Below are positions 1-7,183 of a stretch of DNA of 64,000 nt, one piece after another (the first letter of the stretch is position 1; each line of letters begins with the position of its first letter). The notes under the pieces were generated by a model. It saw nothing but the letters and a program-made list of their open reading frames with translations, ran no database searches and was not told the DNA's origin. A program made the translations under genes and the position numbers. The DNA comes from Chlamydiota bacterium (GTDB taxonomy: Bacteria; Chlamydiota; Chlamydiia; Chlamydiales; Rhabdochlamydiaceae): contig JAKEHU010000036.1 of NCBI GenBank assembly GCA_022614855.1, positions 1 through 64,000 of the forward strand. Direction: 5' to 3'.

Positions 1-58
1 TGGTTAGAGCATTGGATTGTGGATCCAAAGGTCGCGGGTTCGAGACCCGTCGATCGCC
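1..58 (+). tRNA. tRNA-His (GUG), 5' end cut off by window edge
   Basis: The sequence reads through part of the D arm, an anticodon stem-loop with GUG in the loop (GGATTGTGGATCC), a variable region, a TTCGAGA T-loop and the 3' acceptor strand CGATCGC followed by C at position 73, the usual discriminator of bacterial tRNA-His. CCA is not fully encoded. The 5' acceptor strand and start of the D arm lie outside the window. Confidence 0.88.
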
Positions 59-81
59 CAGTTTTTCATTGGGCATCTGAT

Positions 82-846
82 ATGTCATTTTTGCAAGCAA
101 TTCTTTTAGGTCTCATTCAAGGAATTACAGAATTTTTTCCCATTAGTTCCTCCACCCACCTCTACCTTGCAAAAAAAATATTGGGTGTAACAGATGAACC
201 AAACCTACTTCTATTTGACCTCTCTTGCCATTTGGGAACACTTTTAGTTGTGATGATTTTATTTAAAGAGGAGTTGAAAAGTTTTTTTTCGCATAAAAGG
301 AGTGAAATCAAACTCTACTTTCTAGCTCTCCTTCCACTTTTTCCCGCATACTTCCTTCTCAAACCCCTGCGAGCTTTAGCAACATCCCACATGCAATTCA
401 TCGGTTTTTCTCTTTTTCTGACAGCGAGCTTTCTCTTTGCCGCCCACTTTTTTTCCAGAAAAAGAGAAGAAATTCACCGCTTTCGAGATGTTCTTTATAT
501 TGGAGCCGCACAATCTTTTGCCCTAATTCCAGGAATTTCAAGAAGCGGCTCCACAATTGCCTGTGCAAGACTTCTTGGCTGGGAAGCAAAAGAAGCAGTT
601 CGATTTTCTTTTCTCTTGTCGATTCCCACCATTGCAGGAGGAATGTGCATGGAAAGTTATAAGGCCTTAACCAGTGTAAACTCCTCTATTTCTCTTACTC
701 TCTGTTTGACTGGTTTTCTCGCTTCCGCTATAGCGGGAAGTGGGATGGTAAAAATGGCAATTTCGATTTTGGAAAAAGGACATCTAAAACAATTTGGATT
801 TTATTGCCTTTTTCTAGCGATTCTTGCAACCATCTATCTAAATTAA
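82..846 (+). CDS. uppP: Undecaprenyl-diphosphate phosphatase (UppP/BacA)
   Basis: Integral membrane phosphatase that recycles undecaprenyl diphosphate to the monophosphate carrier for peptidoglycan and other envelope polymers. The 254-residue protein (family about 270) shows the N-terminal motif GLIQGITEFFPISSSTHL and, near residue 150, PGISRSGST, the two conserved BacA regions, embedded in several hydrophobic helices. The usual SSSGHL is SSSTHL here. I chose the ATG at 82: upstream codons in the same frame would run into the tRNA-His gene. ftsK starts 11 bases after the stop, so the two are probably co-transcribed; both serve the envelope. Confidence 0.93.
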   Translation: MSFLQAILLGLIQGITEFFPISSSTHLYLAKKILGVTDEPNLLLFDLSCHLGTLLVVMILFKEELKSFFSHKRSEIKLYFLALLPLFPAYFLLKPLRALATSHMQFIGFSLFLTASFLFAAHFFSRKREEIHRFRDVLYIGAAQSFALIPGISRSGSTIACARLLGWEAKEAVRFSFLLSIPTIAGGMCMESYKALTSVNSSISLTLCLTGFLASAIAGSGMVKMAISILEKGHLKQFGFYCLFLAILATIYLN

Positions 847-857
847 GGGATAGATTC

Positions 858-3098
858 ATGAATAAAAAAAAAGAATCTACACCTGAAATCAAAGGCCTGC
901 TTTTCATCATATTTTCTTTCCTGATCCTGCTTTCTCTATGTAGTTTTGATATTACAACTCCACAAAAAAACTGGCTTGGACTCGTTGGATTTTGCATCGG
1001 CTCCGGCCTTTATTTCATCACAGGTCTTTCCAGCTTTTTCATCCCCATTTTTTTAGGATGGATTGGCTTTAGATTTGTTGCATATCGCGAATTCCAAAAT
1101 GTGAAATTAAAAACTTTTTATTTTTTTCTTTTCCTCATTTCTATTTGCATCCTTCTCAATATTTTTGCAGAAACTTTTTCCTTTATTCCTGATGTTTTAA
1201 TGAAAAAGATTTATGTCGAAAAAATTGAGTTTCTATTTCCCTATCCTCACCTTCTCGTCCGCTATAATTTAGGAGGTGTTCCCCTCTATTACCTCTACAA
1301 AGATTTTCCCCATTTCAACCTTGAACATATCTTTAGCAATGTAGGAATGACTCTCATTTTTTCCTTCGTGTCCATCATCTCATTTTTACTTTTAACAGAA
1401 GTAAAACTCTTGTCTCTCTGGTTTAAAATAGAGCAAATCTCTTTGAGAATATTCACCTATTTTAAAGAAAAAAAACCTCTTTCCTCTCACATAGAAATGA
1501 AAAATCCTGAGGAAATCGAAAGAAAACTCTCTAACTCATTTCCAAATCCAATCTATTCACCTCCTAGTAAAATCAAAATTCCTGAAATCAGACAGATGAA
1601 AACCCCTTCGATTACTACAACTCTGTCCTCCAATTCACAAATGAGAAATCGAGGAGGATTTTACCTGCCTAAACTGGACCTTTTAAAAAATCCAAAAAAA
1701 ATTGACCACCCAACCTTAAAAAAAGATTTAAAAAGACAGGCTGAAATCCTCGAAGAAACCCTCCTCAGCTTCGGTATTGAAGCAAAAGTGGGAGACATTT
1801 TTCCTGGCCCAACGATTACTTCTTTTGAGGTACATCCAGCAGTAGGAGTAAAAGTACAAAAGATTAAAACACTTGAAAATGACATTGCCCTCAATCTCCA
1901 AGCAAAATCGATTCGCATCATTGCTCCTATTCCAGGAAAGGCGGCTGTTGGAGTAGAAATCCCCTCCATCTATCCACAAGAAGTGAGTTTCAAAGAACTA
2001 CTCATCTCCTATCAACAACAATCCCAAAAATTTCTCATTCCCCTTCTTCTTGGAAAAAGTGTCCATGGGGATAACGTAATGGCAGATCTATCCAAGATGC
2101 CCCATTGTCTGATTGCTGGAGCAACAGGTTCTGGAAAATCTGTCTGTATCAACACTCTCATCATGTCCATTTTAATGAATGCAACTCCTGATGAGATCAA
2201 ACTCCTCATGATCGATCCGAAAAAAGTGGAGCTCACAGCCTATTCGCAACTTCCTCATATGATTGCCCCTGTAATCACTGAAGCTCATGGAGCATATGCA
2301 GCCTTAAATTGGCTGGTAAAAGAAATGCAACTTCGCTACGAAACTTTAAAACTGCTAGGTGTGCGCAATATCACCGCTTTTAATGAAAGAAAAATCAACC
2401 ATGAAATGGAAAGTTCTCTTGCCATTCCCATTCCTCCGAAAATGGCAATCATCGTTGCGATTATCGATGAATTTGCTGACCTGATGATGGCGTCTCATTC
2501 CGATCTCGAAACGCCAATTGCTCGCATTGCACAAATGGCAAGAGCCGTCGGCATCCATCTTGTCTTAGCTACACAAAGACCTTCGCGCGAAGTGATCACT
2601 GGTCTCATTAAAGCAAACTTTCCCACTCGAATTGCTTTTAAAGTTTCAAGCAGAATCAACTCACAAATTATCCTTGACGAAACTGGAGCAGAAAGTCTTC
2701 TGGGAAATGGGGATATGCTTTTCATGCCTCCAGGATCTTCTCATCTCGTGCGGGCACAAGGTACTTTTGTCAGCGATGAAGAAATAGAAAGAGTCATCGA
2801 ATACATCACAAAACAAGCACCGGCGCAATATCTCATCCCCTCTTTTGACTCGATGCGCAAAGATTCAATCGATGGAAATGAAGCACAAGGCCGCGATAGC
2901 TTTTACGAAGAGGCAAAAAATCTTGTTGTCGAAACGGCTACTGCTTCCACTACCTTTTTGCAGCGCAAATTGAAAATCGGATATGCAAGGGCAGCGTCCC
3001 TCATGGACGAGCTTGAAGAAAAAGGAGTCATTGGACCTCAAGATGGGGCAAAGCCAAGGCGCATCCTCATCTCCCCAAAACAGCACAAATCCGATTGA
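858..3098 (+). CDS. ftsK: DNA translocase FtsK
   Basis: Septum-associated DNA pump that clears chromosomes during division. The 746-residue protein has an N-terminal membrane region (about residues 10-190, several hydrophobic segments), a charged linker, a RecA-like motor with Walker A GATGSGKSV near residue 421 and Walker B DEFADLMM near 537, and a C-terminal winged-helix gamma domain (about 675-746, TTFLQRKLKIGYARAASLMD). The start at 858 is preceded by AAGGGA and removes an 18-codon overlap with uppP. The linker is short, as in other compact genomes. From memory the Chlamydia counterpart is CT739. Confidence 0.96.
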   Translation: MNKKKESTPEIKGLLFIIFSFLILLSLCSFDITTPQKNWLGLVGFCIGSGLYFITGLSSFFIPIFLGWIGFRFVAYREFQNVKLKTFYFFLFLISICILLNIFAETFSFIPDVLMKKIYVEKIEFLFPYPHLLVRYNLGGVPLYYLYKDFPHFNLEHIFSNVGMTLIFSFVSIISFLLLTEVKLLSLWFKIEQISLRIFTYFKEKKPLSSHIEMKNPEEIERKLSNSFPNPIYSPPSKIKIPEIRQMKTPSITTTLSSNSQMRNRGGFYLPKLDLLKNPKKIDHPTLKKDLKRQAEILEETLLSFGIEAKVGDIFPGPTITSFEVHPAVGVKVQKIKTLENDIALNLQAKSIRIIAPIPGKAAVGVEIPSIYPQEVSFKELLISYQQQSQKFLIPLLLGKSVHGDNVMADLSKMPHCLIAGATGSGKSVCINTLIMSILMNATPDEIKLLMIDPKKVELTAYSQLPHMIAPVITEAHGAYAALNWLVKEMQLRYETLKLLGVRNITAFNERKINHEMESSLAIPIPPKMAIIVAIIDEFADLMMASHSDLETPIARIAQMARAVGIHLVLATQRPSREVITGLIKANFPTRIAFKVSSRINSQIILDETGAESLLGNGDMLFMPPGSSHLVRAQGTFVSDEEIERVIEYITKQAPAQYLIPSFDSMRKDSIDGNEAQGRDSFYEEAKNLVVETATASTTFLQRKLKIGYARAASLMDELEEKGVIGPQDGAKPRRILISPKQHKSD

Positions 3099-3151
3099 TA
3101 TTCATGGTAAATAAATTTTTTTTTATTTAAGCACACAAGATTTTTTCAAAA

Positions 3152-4573
3152 ATGAATGAACTTTTAGCAATCATTATTTATTTTTCCTTTCTAACCCTAT
3201 ATGCAGTAAAAAAAGAGAGGCGATCCCTCACGCAAAGTGATTTCGTCATTGGCAATCGGTCATTGAACCGTTGGACGGCTGCAATAGCTGCTCATGCAAG
3301 CGACATGAGCAACTGGCTTTTTATGGCCTATCCAGGAATGATTTTTATTCATGGAGGCAAACAAATTTGGGTCGCAATTGGTCTTATCTTAATGATGTGG
3401 ATGAATTGGGTTGTAGTTGCCCCTAAAATGCGCAAGGAAACGGAAAAATTAAAAGCAGTCACGATCACAGGGTTTTTTGAACATAAACTAGGTTGTAATT
3501 GGCCCTCAGGACGTCTGATTACCTCTATTTTTCTTTTTCTATTTTACACCATTTATATTGCTGGAACTTTATCGGGAATGGGACTTTTATTTAAATTTCT
3601 CTTTCCTATTTCTTATTCAATGGGAGTACTCATCGGTATTGCCTTAATTATCCCTTATCTTCTCATTGGCGGATATTTCACACTGGCTAGAGTTGATTTA
3701 TTCCAAGGACTTTTTTTGCTTTCTGTAATCCTATTTGTGCCCTTGTTCATCATTGTAAGCTCTGGGGGCATTCAACCACTCGTCTCAGCAGTATATGAAA
3801 ATGGTAAATCCTTTGCTTTGATTTCACTAAAAGATTCCCTTTCCATTTGGAAAAGCCTATTTTTGATGTTCGGATGGGGAATCGGATATTTTGGACAGCC
3901 CCATATTCTCACAAAATTCATGGGGATTAGAGATCCAAAAGAAATTCGGAATTCCAGAATCATTGGAATAAGTTGGCAATTCCTCTCTCTTTTTGCTGCA
4001 ACACTTGTTGGATTTGTAGGCGTTGCAGTCTTTAAAGGCAACCTTTCTGATCCTGAACAAGTATTCATTGAACTTGTTCACCATTATTTTTCTCCTTTTA
4101 TCGCTGGAATTTTTATCTGTGCCATCCTTGCTGCAATCATCAACGCAGTTGGCTCGATGCTACTCGTATTATCCACGACAATTACCGAGGATCTCTATAA
4201 AAGATTCATAAGAACCAATTGTCAAGAAAAAGAACAACTCCTCATTTCACGACTTGCAACTATTTTTTCTGCCATCATTGCAGCAGGAGTGGCTCTTGGA
4301 AAAATTGGTACAATCGATCAACTGGTCTATTATGCTTGGTCGGGAATTGGGGCTTCTTTTGGACCTCTCGTCATTGCAAGTCTCTATTACAATTCTCTAA
4401 CAGCAAGGGGAGCTTGGCTTGGAATGTTTATTGGGGGAGGCCTTGTAGCTATTTGGCCCTTAATTGGCTATCCTGATATCCCTTCTCTGATTATTGCATT
4501 TCCCTTGTCTCTTTTCACAATTCATATTGCATCAAAAAATACCCTATTTGCTAAAGATAGAGTAAGTTCATAA
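3152..4573 (+). CDS. Sodium:solute symporter, PutP-like
   Basis: Member of the SSS family (Na+-coupled uptake). The 473-residue protein has about 12-13 hydrophobic helices. Near the N-terminus IGNRSLNRW, then HASDMSNWLFMAYPG and WMNWVVVAPKMRKETE match the regions by which PutP-type proline symporters are recognised (ASDMSGWLL..PG and NW..VAPRLR). Proline is therefore the likeliest substrate, but SSS substrate calls from motifs are unreliable. It starts 53 bases after ftsK; the gap holds an AT-rich stretch that could fold as a weak hairpin. A second, different SSS protein lies at 56887-58317. Confidence 0.85.
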   Translation: MNELLAIIIYFSFLTLYAVKKERRSLTQSDFVIGNRSLNRWTAAIAAHASDMSNWLFMAYPGMIFIHGGKQIWVAIGLILMMWMNWVVVAPKMRKETEKLKAVTITGFFEHKLGCNWPSGRLITSIFLFLFYTIYIAGTLSGMGLLFKFLFPISYSMGVLIGIALIIPYLLIGGYFTLARVDLFQGLFLLSVILFVPLFIIVSSGGIQPLVSAVYENGKSFALISLKDSLSIWKSLFLMFGWGIGYFGQPHILTKFMGIRDPKEIRNSRIIGISWQFLSLFAATLVGFVGVAVFKGNLSDPEQVFIELVHHYFSPFIAGIFICAILAAIINAVGSMLLVLSTTITEDLYKRFIRTNCQEKEQLLISRLATIFSAIIAAGVALGKIGTIDQLVYYAWSGIGASFGPLVIASLYYNSLTARGAWLGMFIGGGLVAIWPLIGYPDIPSLIIAFPLSLFTIHIASKNTLFAKDRVSS

Positions 4574-4594
4574 ACCTACTCTTCAATTATAAAA

Positions 4595-5923
4595 ATGGAA
4601 AGACATCGTATCTTGCTCGCAGATGGATCTAATCAGCTGATTAAAAAAATCATCAAGGCAGCTGCACACCATCCTTACGATTTTGAAATTGCAAATGATG
4701 GATCTGAACTGATGGATAAATGCCTTTCTTTTTTTCCTGAGCTAATTTATATCGATCTTCTCCTGCCTCATATTCACGGTATTGAACTGATCAAAAAAAT
4801 TAAATCCGATGAAACACTGCAAAAATGTGGAATCATTTTAGCTTCATCAAGCCCCATGATCCAAAACTATCATGCTGCTATCAAAGAAGGGGTAAATTAC
4901 TTTCTCACAAAGCCTTTTTCTATTGACTTTCTCTTGGCATTATTCGACCGATTTTTCACAATTGGCTTGACCCCCGATCCTTTTGCAGAAAAGCATGAAA
5001 CTATCCCTGAACCTCAACCCCACTATTCTCCGACTCATCGAAAAAAAAATGCATTTTTCAAATTTTGGGGAACCAGAGGGTCTAATCCAGTTTCAGGAAC
5101 AGATTATGTTCGATTTGGAGGAAATACCTCTTGTTTAGAAATTCGATCAGGAGAAGACCTCATCATCATCGATGCGGGAACAGGAATCCGCCCATTTGGT
5201 CAAACCTTAGATGAAGATCCTCCTCGTATGATCCATCTTTTTTTAAGTCATACTCACTGGGATCACATCACTGGATTTCCCTTTTTTTACCCCATCTACC
5301 ATCCCAAATGTCAAGTGACCATCTGGTCTCCTGTAGGTTTTGAAAAATCCACGCAGGAACTCTTTACAGATATGCTTGCTTACGCCTATTTTCCCGTTCG
5401 GCTAGATGACATCAAAGCACAATTGATTTTTAAGGATCTACGGGATGGCCAGCCCGTTTCGATTGGAGATATCACCATTGATTCTCATTATGCCTACCAT
5501 CCAGGAGCAACCCTCTGTTTTAAATTTCATTTAAATGGAAAAACATATGGGTATGCAACAGACAATGAACTTTTTTTGGGCTACTTAGGCGACCCCAATG
5601 CAATCGGAAAAGACCATCCGCTCATTCGCGACCATCAAAGCATCATCCATTTTTTTAAAAAATGCGATATCCTCTTTCATGAAGCGCAATTTTTTCCTCA
5701 TGAATATGATAAGAGAGTAGGATGGGGACATTCCTCTGTATCCAATGCGACAATCTTGGTAAAACATGCAGAAATTGAAAATTGGATCGTCATCCATCAC
5801 GATCCAAAACATACAGATGATGAACTGTTAAAAAAACAAGAATTGCACCGAGAAATTTTGAAAGATTGTCATATTCCTTGCCAGGTACAGCTCGGCTATG
5901 ATGGAATGATCGTTCCCCTATGA
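4595..5923 (+). CDS. Response-regulator receiver domain fused to metallo-beta-lactamase hydrolase
   Basis: Two-domain cytosolic protein of 442 residues. Residues about 4-125 form a CheY-like receiver: acidic residue in LLADGS, predicted phospho-acceptor Asp in IYIDLLLP, Lys in LTKPFS. A proline-rich linker follows. From about 155 to the end is a metallo-beta-lactamase fold of the RNase Z/PhnP-like type, with FWGTRGSNP, IIDAGTGIRPFG and the zinc motif HTHWDH. No DNA-binding domain is present, so the output is probably hydrolysis of a phosphoester controlled by phosphorylation; the substrate is unknown. It lies 21 bases after the symporter and converges on the walJ-like gene, with a GGCTAAA repeat between. 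Confidence 0.85.
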   Translation: MERHRILLADGSNQLIKKIIKAAAHHPYDFEIANDGSELMDKCLSFFPELIYIDLLLPHIHGIELIKKIKSDETLQKCGIILASSSPMIQNYHAAIKEGVNYFLTKPFSIDFLLALFDRFFTIGLTPDPFAEKHETIPEPQPHYSPTHRKKNAFFKFWGTRGSNPVSGTDYVRFGGNTSCLEIRSGEDLIIIDAGTGIRPFGQTLDEDPPRMIHLFLSHTHWDHITGFPFFYPIYHPKCQVTIWSPVGFEKSTQELFTDMLAYAYFPVRLDDIKAQLIFKDLRDGQPVSIGDITIDSHYAYHPGATLCFKFHLNGKTYGYATDNELFLGYLGDPNAIGKDHPLIRDHQSIIHFFKKCDILFHEAQFFPHEYDKRVGWGHSSVSNATILVKHAEIENWIVIHHDPKHTDDELLKKQELHREILKDCHIPCQVQLGYDGMIVPL

Positions 5924-6016
5924 GAAAGGCTAAAAGCTAAAAAAAGAGAGAGGAGATGAAGAGAGTTATCAAATTCTCTAATTTAGCCTTTAGATTTTAG
6001 CCTTTAGCCTTTCCTC
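5924..6016. repeat. GGCTAAA-type palindromic intergenic repeat, copy 1
   Basis: Begins one base after the stop of the receiver-hydrolase gene. The left arm is GAAAGGCTAAAAGCTAAA, the right arm is a run of TTTAGCC units ending in CTTTCCTC; the middle carries GAGAGTTATCAAATTCTC. The right arm encodes the last residues (ERLKAKI) of the converging walJ-like protein. The same units recur at 10564, 35595 and 49008; the middle segment recurs in opposite orientation at 49018. Confidence 0.75.
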
Positions 6017-6781
6017 AAACTGGGTCATCTCACTACGCTGATCTTGATGAGCAATGGAGATGGAGATATTTTTCCCCATTAATTTTTCTTGTACAATCTT
6101 TAGTGCAAGCTCTGGAGAATTACACTCCGAAGAAAGATGAGCCAAATAGACATGTTTTAATTTTTCATGAAAGACCGCTTCAATCAACTCTGCGCATTGG
6201 TGATTTGAGAGATGGCCTTGCCTGCTCAAAACCCTTTCTTTGTAAATATCTGGCCTACTGCAAGCATAAACCATCGAAGGCTCATGATTTGCTTCTACGT
6301 AGAGATAATCGCATTCTTTGAGCTGATGAATCACACTCGCTGAAACAAACCCAAGATCTGTACAAATTCCGATTTTGATCTCTTCAAACTGAATCGTAAG
6401 CGCGATCGGATCCAGTGCATCATGCTGCACACTAAAAGGATGAAAAAGCAGATCGCCAAATTCAAAATCTTCTCCTGTGGAAAAAATTTTCAATTTTGGA
6501 ATGGTGCCAAAAATATCGTAAATTGCCTTTGCCGTATCGCTATTTGTAAAAATAGGAATTGCAAATTTACTGCTGACCATTTGCAGTCCGCTGATATGAT
6601 CTGCATGCTCATGCGTAATGATAATCGCATCAATTTCCTTTAGATCCACACCAATTTCACCCAGTCGATTTGCTATCGTACGCACACTAATTCCTGCATC
6701 AATGAGAATTTTTGTCCGCTCAGTGCCTATGTAAATGCAGTTTCCCTTTGAACCTGATGCAAGTGGACAAATTCCAATCAT
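5990..6781 (-). CDS. walJ: Metallo-beta-lactamase hydrolase, WalJ/YycJ family
   Basis: Cytosolic MBL-fold hydrolase of 263 residues. CPLASGSKGNCIYI at the N-terminus and the metal motif THEHADH near residue 55 are typical of the YycJ/WalJ group, which has been linked to 5'-3' DNA exonuclease activity and cell-wall/DNA-repair coordination in other bacteria. The substrate is not shown by the sequence. The final codons (ERLKAKI stop) are formed by a GGCTAAA repeat arm, so the native C-terminus has probably been altered by that repeat. Chlamydia has a homologue near ftsK (CT738, from memory), which fits the position here. Confidence 0.9.
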   Translation of the reverse strand: MIGICPLASGSKGNCIYIGTERTKILIDAGISVRTIANRLGEIGVDLKEIDAIIITHEHADHISGLQMVSSKFAIPIFTNSDTAKAIYDIFGTIPKLKIFSTGEDFEFGDLLFHPFSVQHDALDPIALTIQFEEIKIGICTDLGFVSASVIHQLKECDYLYVEANHEPSMVYACSRPDIYKERVLSRQGHLSNHQCAELIEAVFHEKLKHVYLAHLSSECNSPELALKIVQEKLMGKNISISIAHQDQRSEMTQFEERLKAKI

Positions 6782-6832
6782 AATTTCATAAAAATAATGG
6801 AATTTTTTTTTCTGTTAAATTTAATTTTTTCT

Positions 6833-6855
6833 CTCTGTGATCTCTGTGGTTAAAT
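6833..6855. repeat. CTCTGTGG short interspersed repeat, copy 1
   Basis: CTCTGTGATCTCTGTGGTTA in the gap between walJ and the small gene at 6902. The same motif, with an extra CTCTGYG unit, occurs at 10646-10675 and 13044-13075. Confidence 0.6.
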
Positions 6856-6863
6856 TAAATTCA

Positions 6864-6892
6864 TTGACAAATGTAAGAATTTTTTTTAAAAA
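6864..6892 (+). promoter_or_regulatory. Possible sigma-70-type promoter
   Basis: A perfect -35 TTGACA at 6864-6869 is followed after 17 bases by TAAAAA (4 of 6) at 6887-6892. The ATG at 6902 would lie only a few bases after the start site, giving an almost leaderless mRNA, so this is tentative. Confidence 0.3.
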
Positions 6893-6901
6893 GAGTTGAA
6901 T

Positions 6902-7183
6902 ATGAAAACAGATGAAAAAGTCTTGGCCGATATCGACTGGACTTTAGATCAACTCATTCAAAATGCAAAAATAATACAAAGTGTTTCTCTTAAAGAATTG
7001 GATCTCTTCGAAATTGAAGCTCTTCAAAAAACACAGGAAAGTTTGCTTGCAAGACTTTTGCACACGAATATCTCGAAAAAAGTGCAGGCAGATCCAAAAT
7101 CGATCAATGTAAAAAGAAAAATCAGACGCTATAGCAGACTCAATGCCCGCTTAGTAAAAAAAATCGAAAATAAGTGGACTTAA
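6902..7183 (+). CDS. Small basic hypothetical protein (93 aa)
   Basis: Not recognised. The 93-residue product is predicted to be helical throughout, with an acidic N-terminal half (DEKVLADIDWTLDQL) and a strongly basic C-terminal third (VKRKIRRYSRLNARLVKK). There is no signal peptide or membrane segment. I prefer the ATG at 6902 to the TTG two codons upstream. Its stop overlaps the stop of the converging oxoacid dehydrogenase gene by four bases. The regular heptad-like spacing suggests a small coiled-coil or nucleic-acid-binding protein, but that is a guess. Confidence 0.6.
   Translation: MKTDEKVLADIDWTLDQLIQNAKIIQSVSLKELDLFEIEALQKTQESLLARLLHTNISKKVQADPKSINVKRKIRRYSRLNARLVKKIENKWT

Noticed and set aside
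3099-3151. AT-only hairpin after ftsK as a terminator
   Set aside because: The stem has no G-C pairs, and the next gene follows in the same direction within 53 bases, so read-through is likelier.
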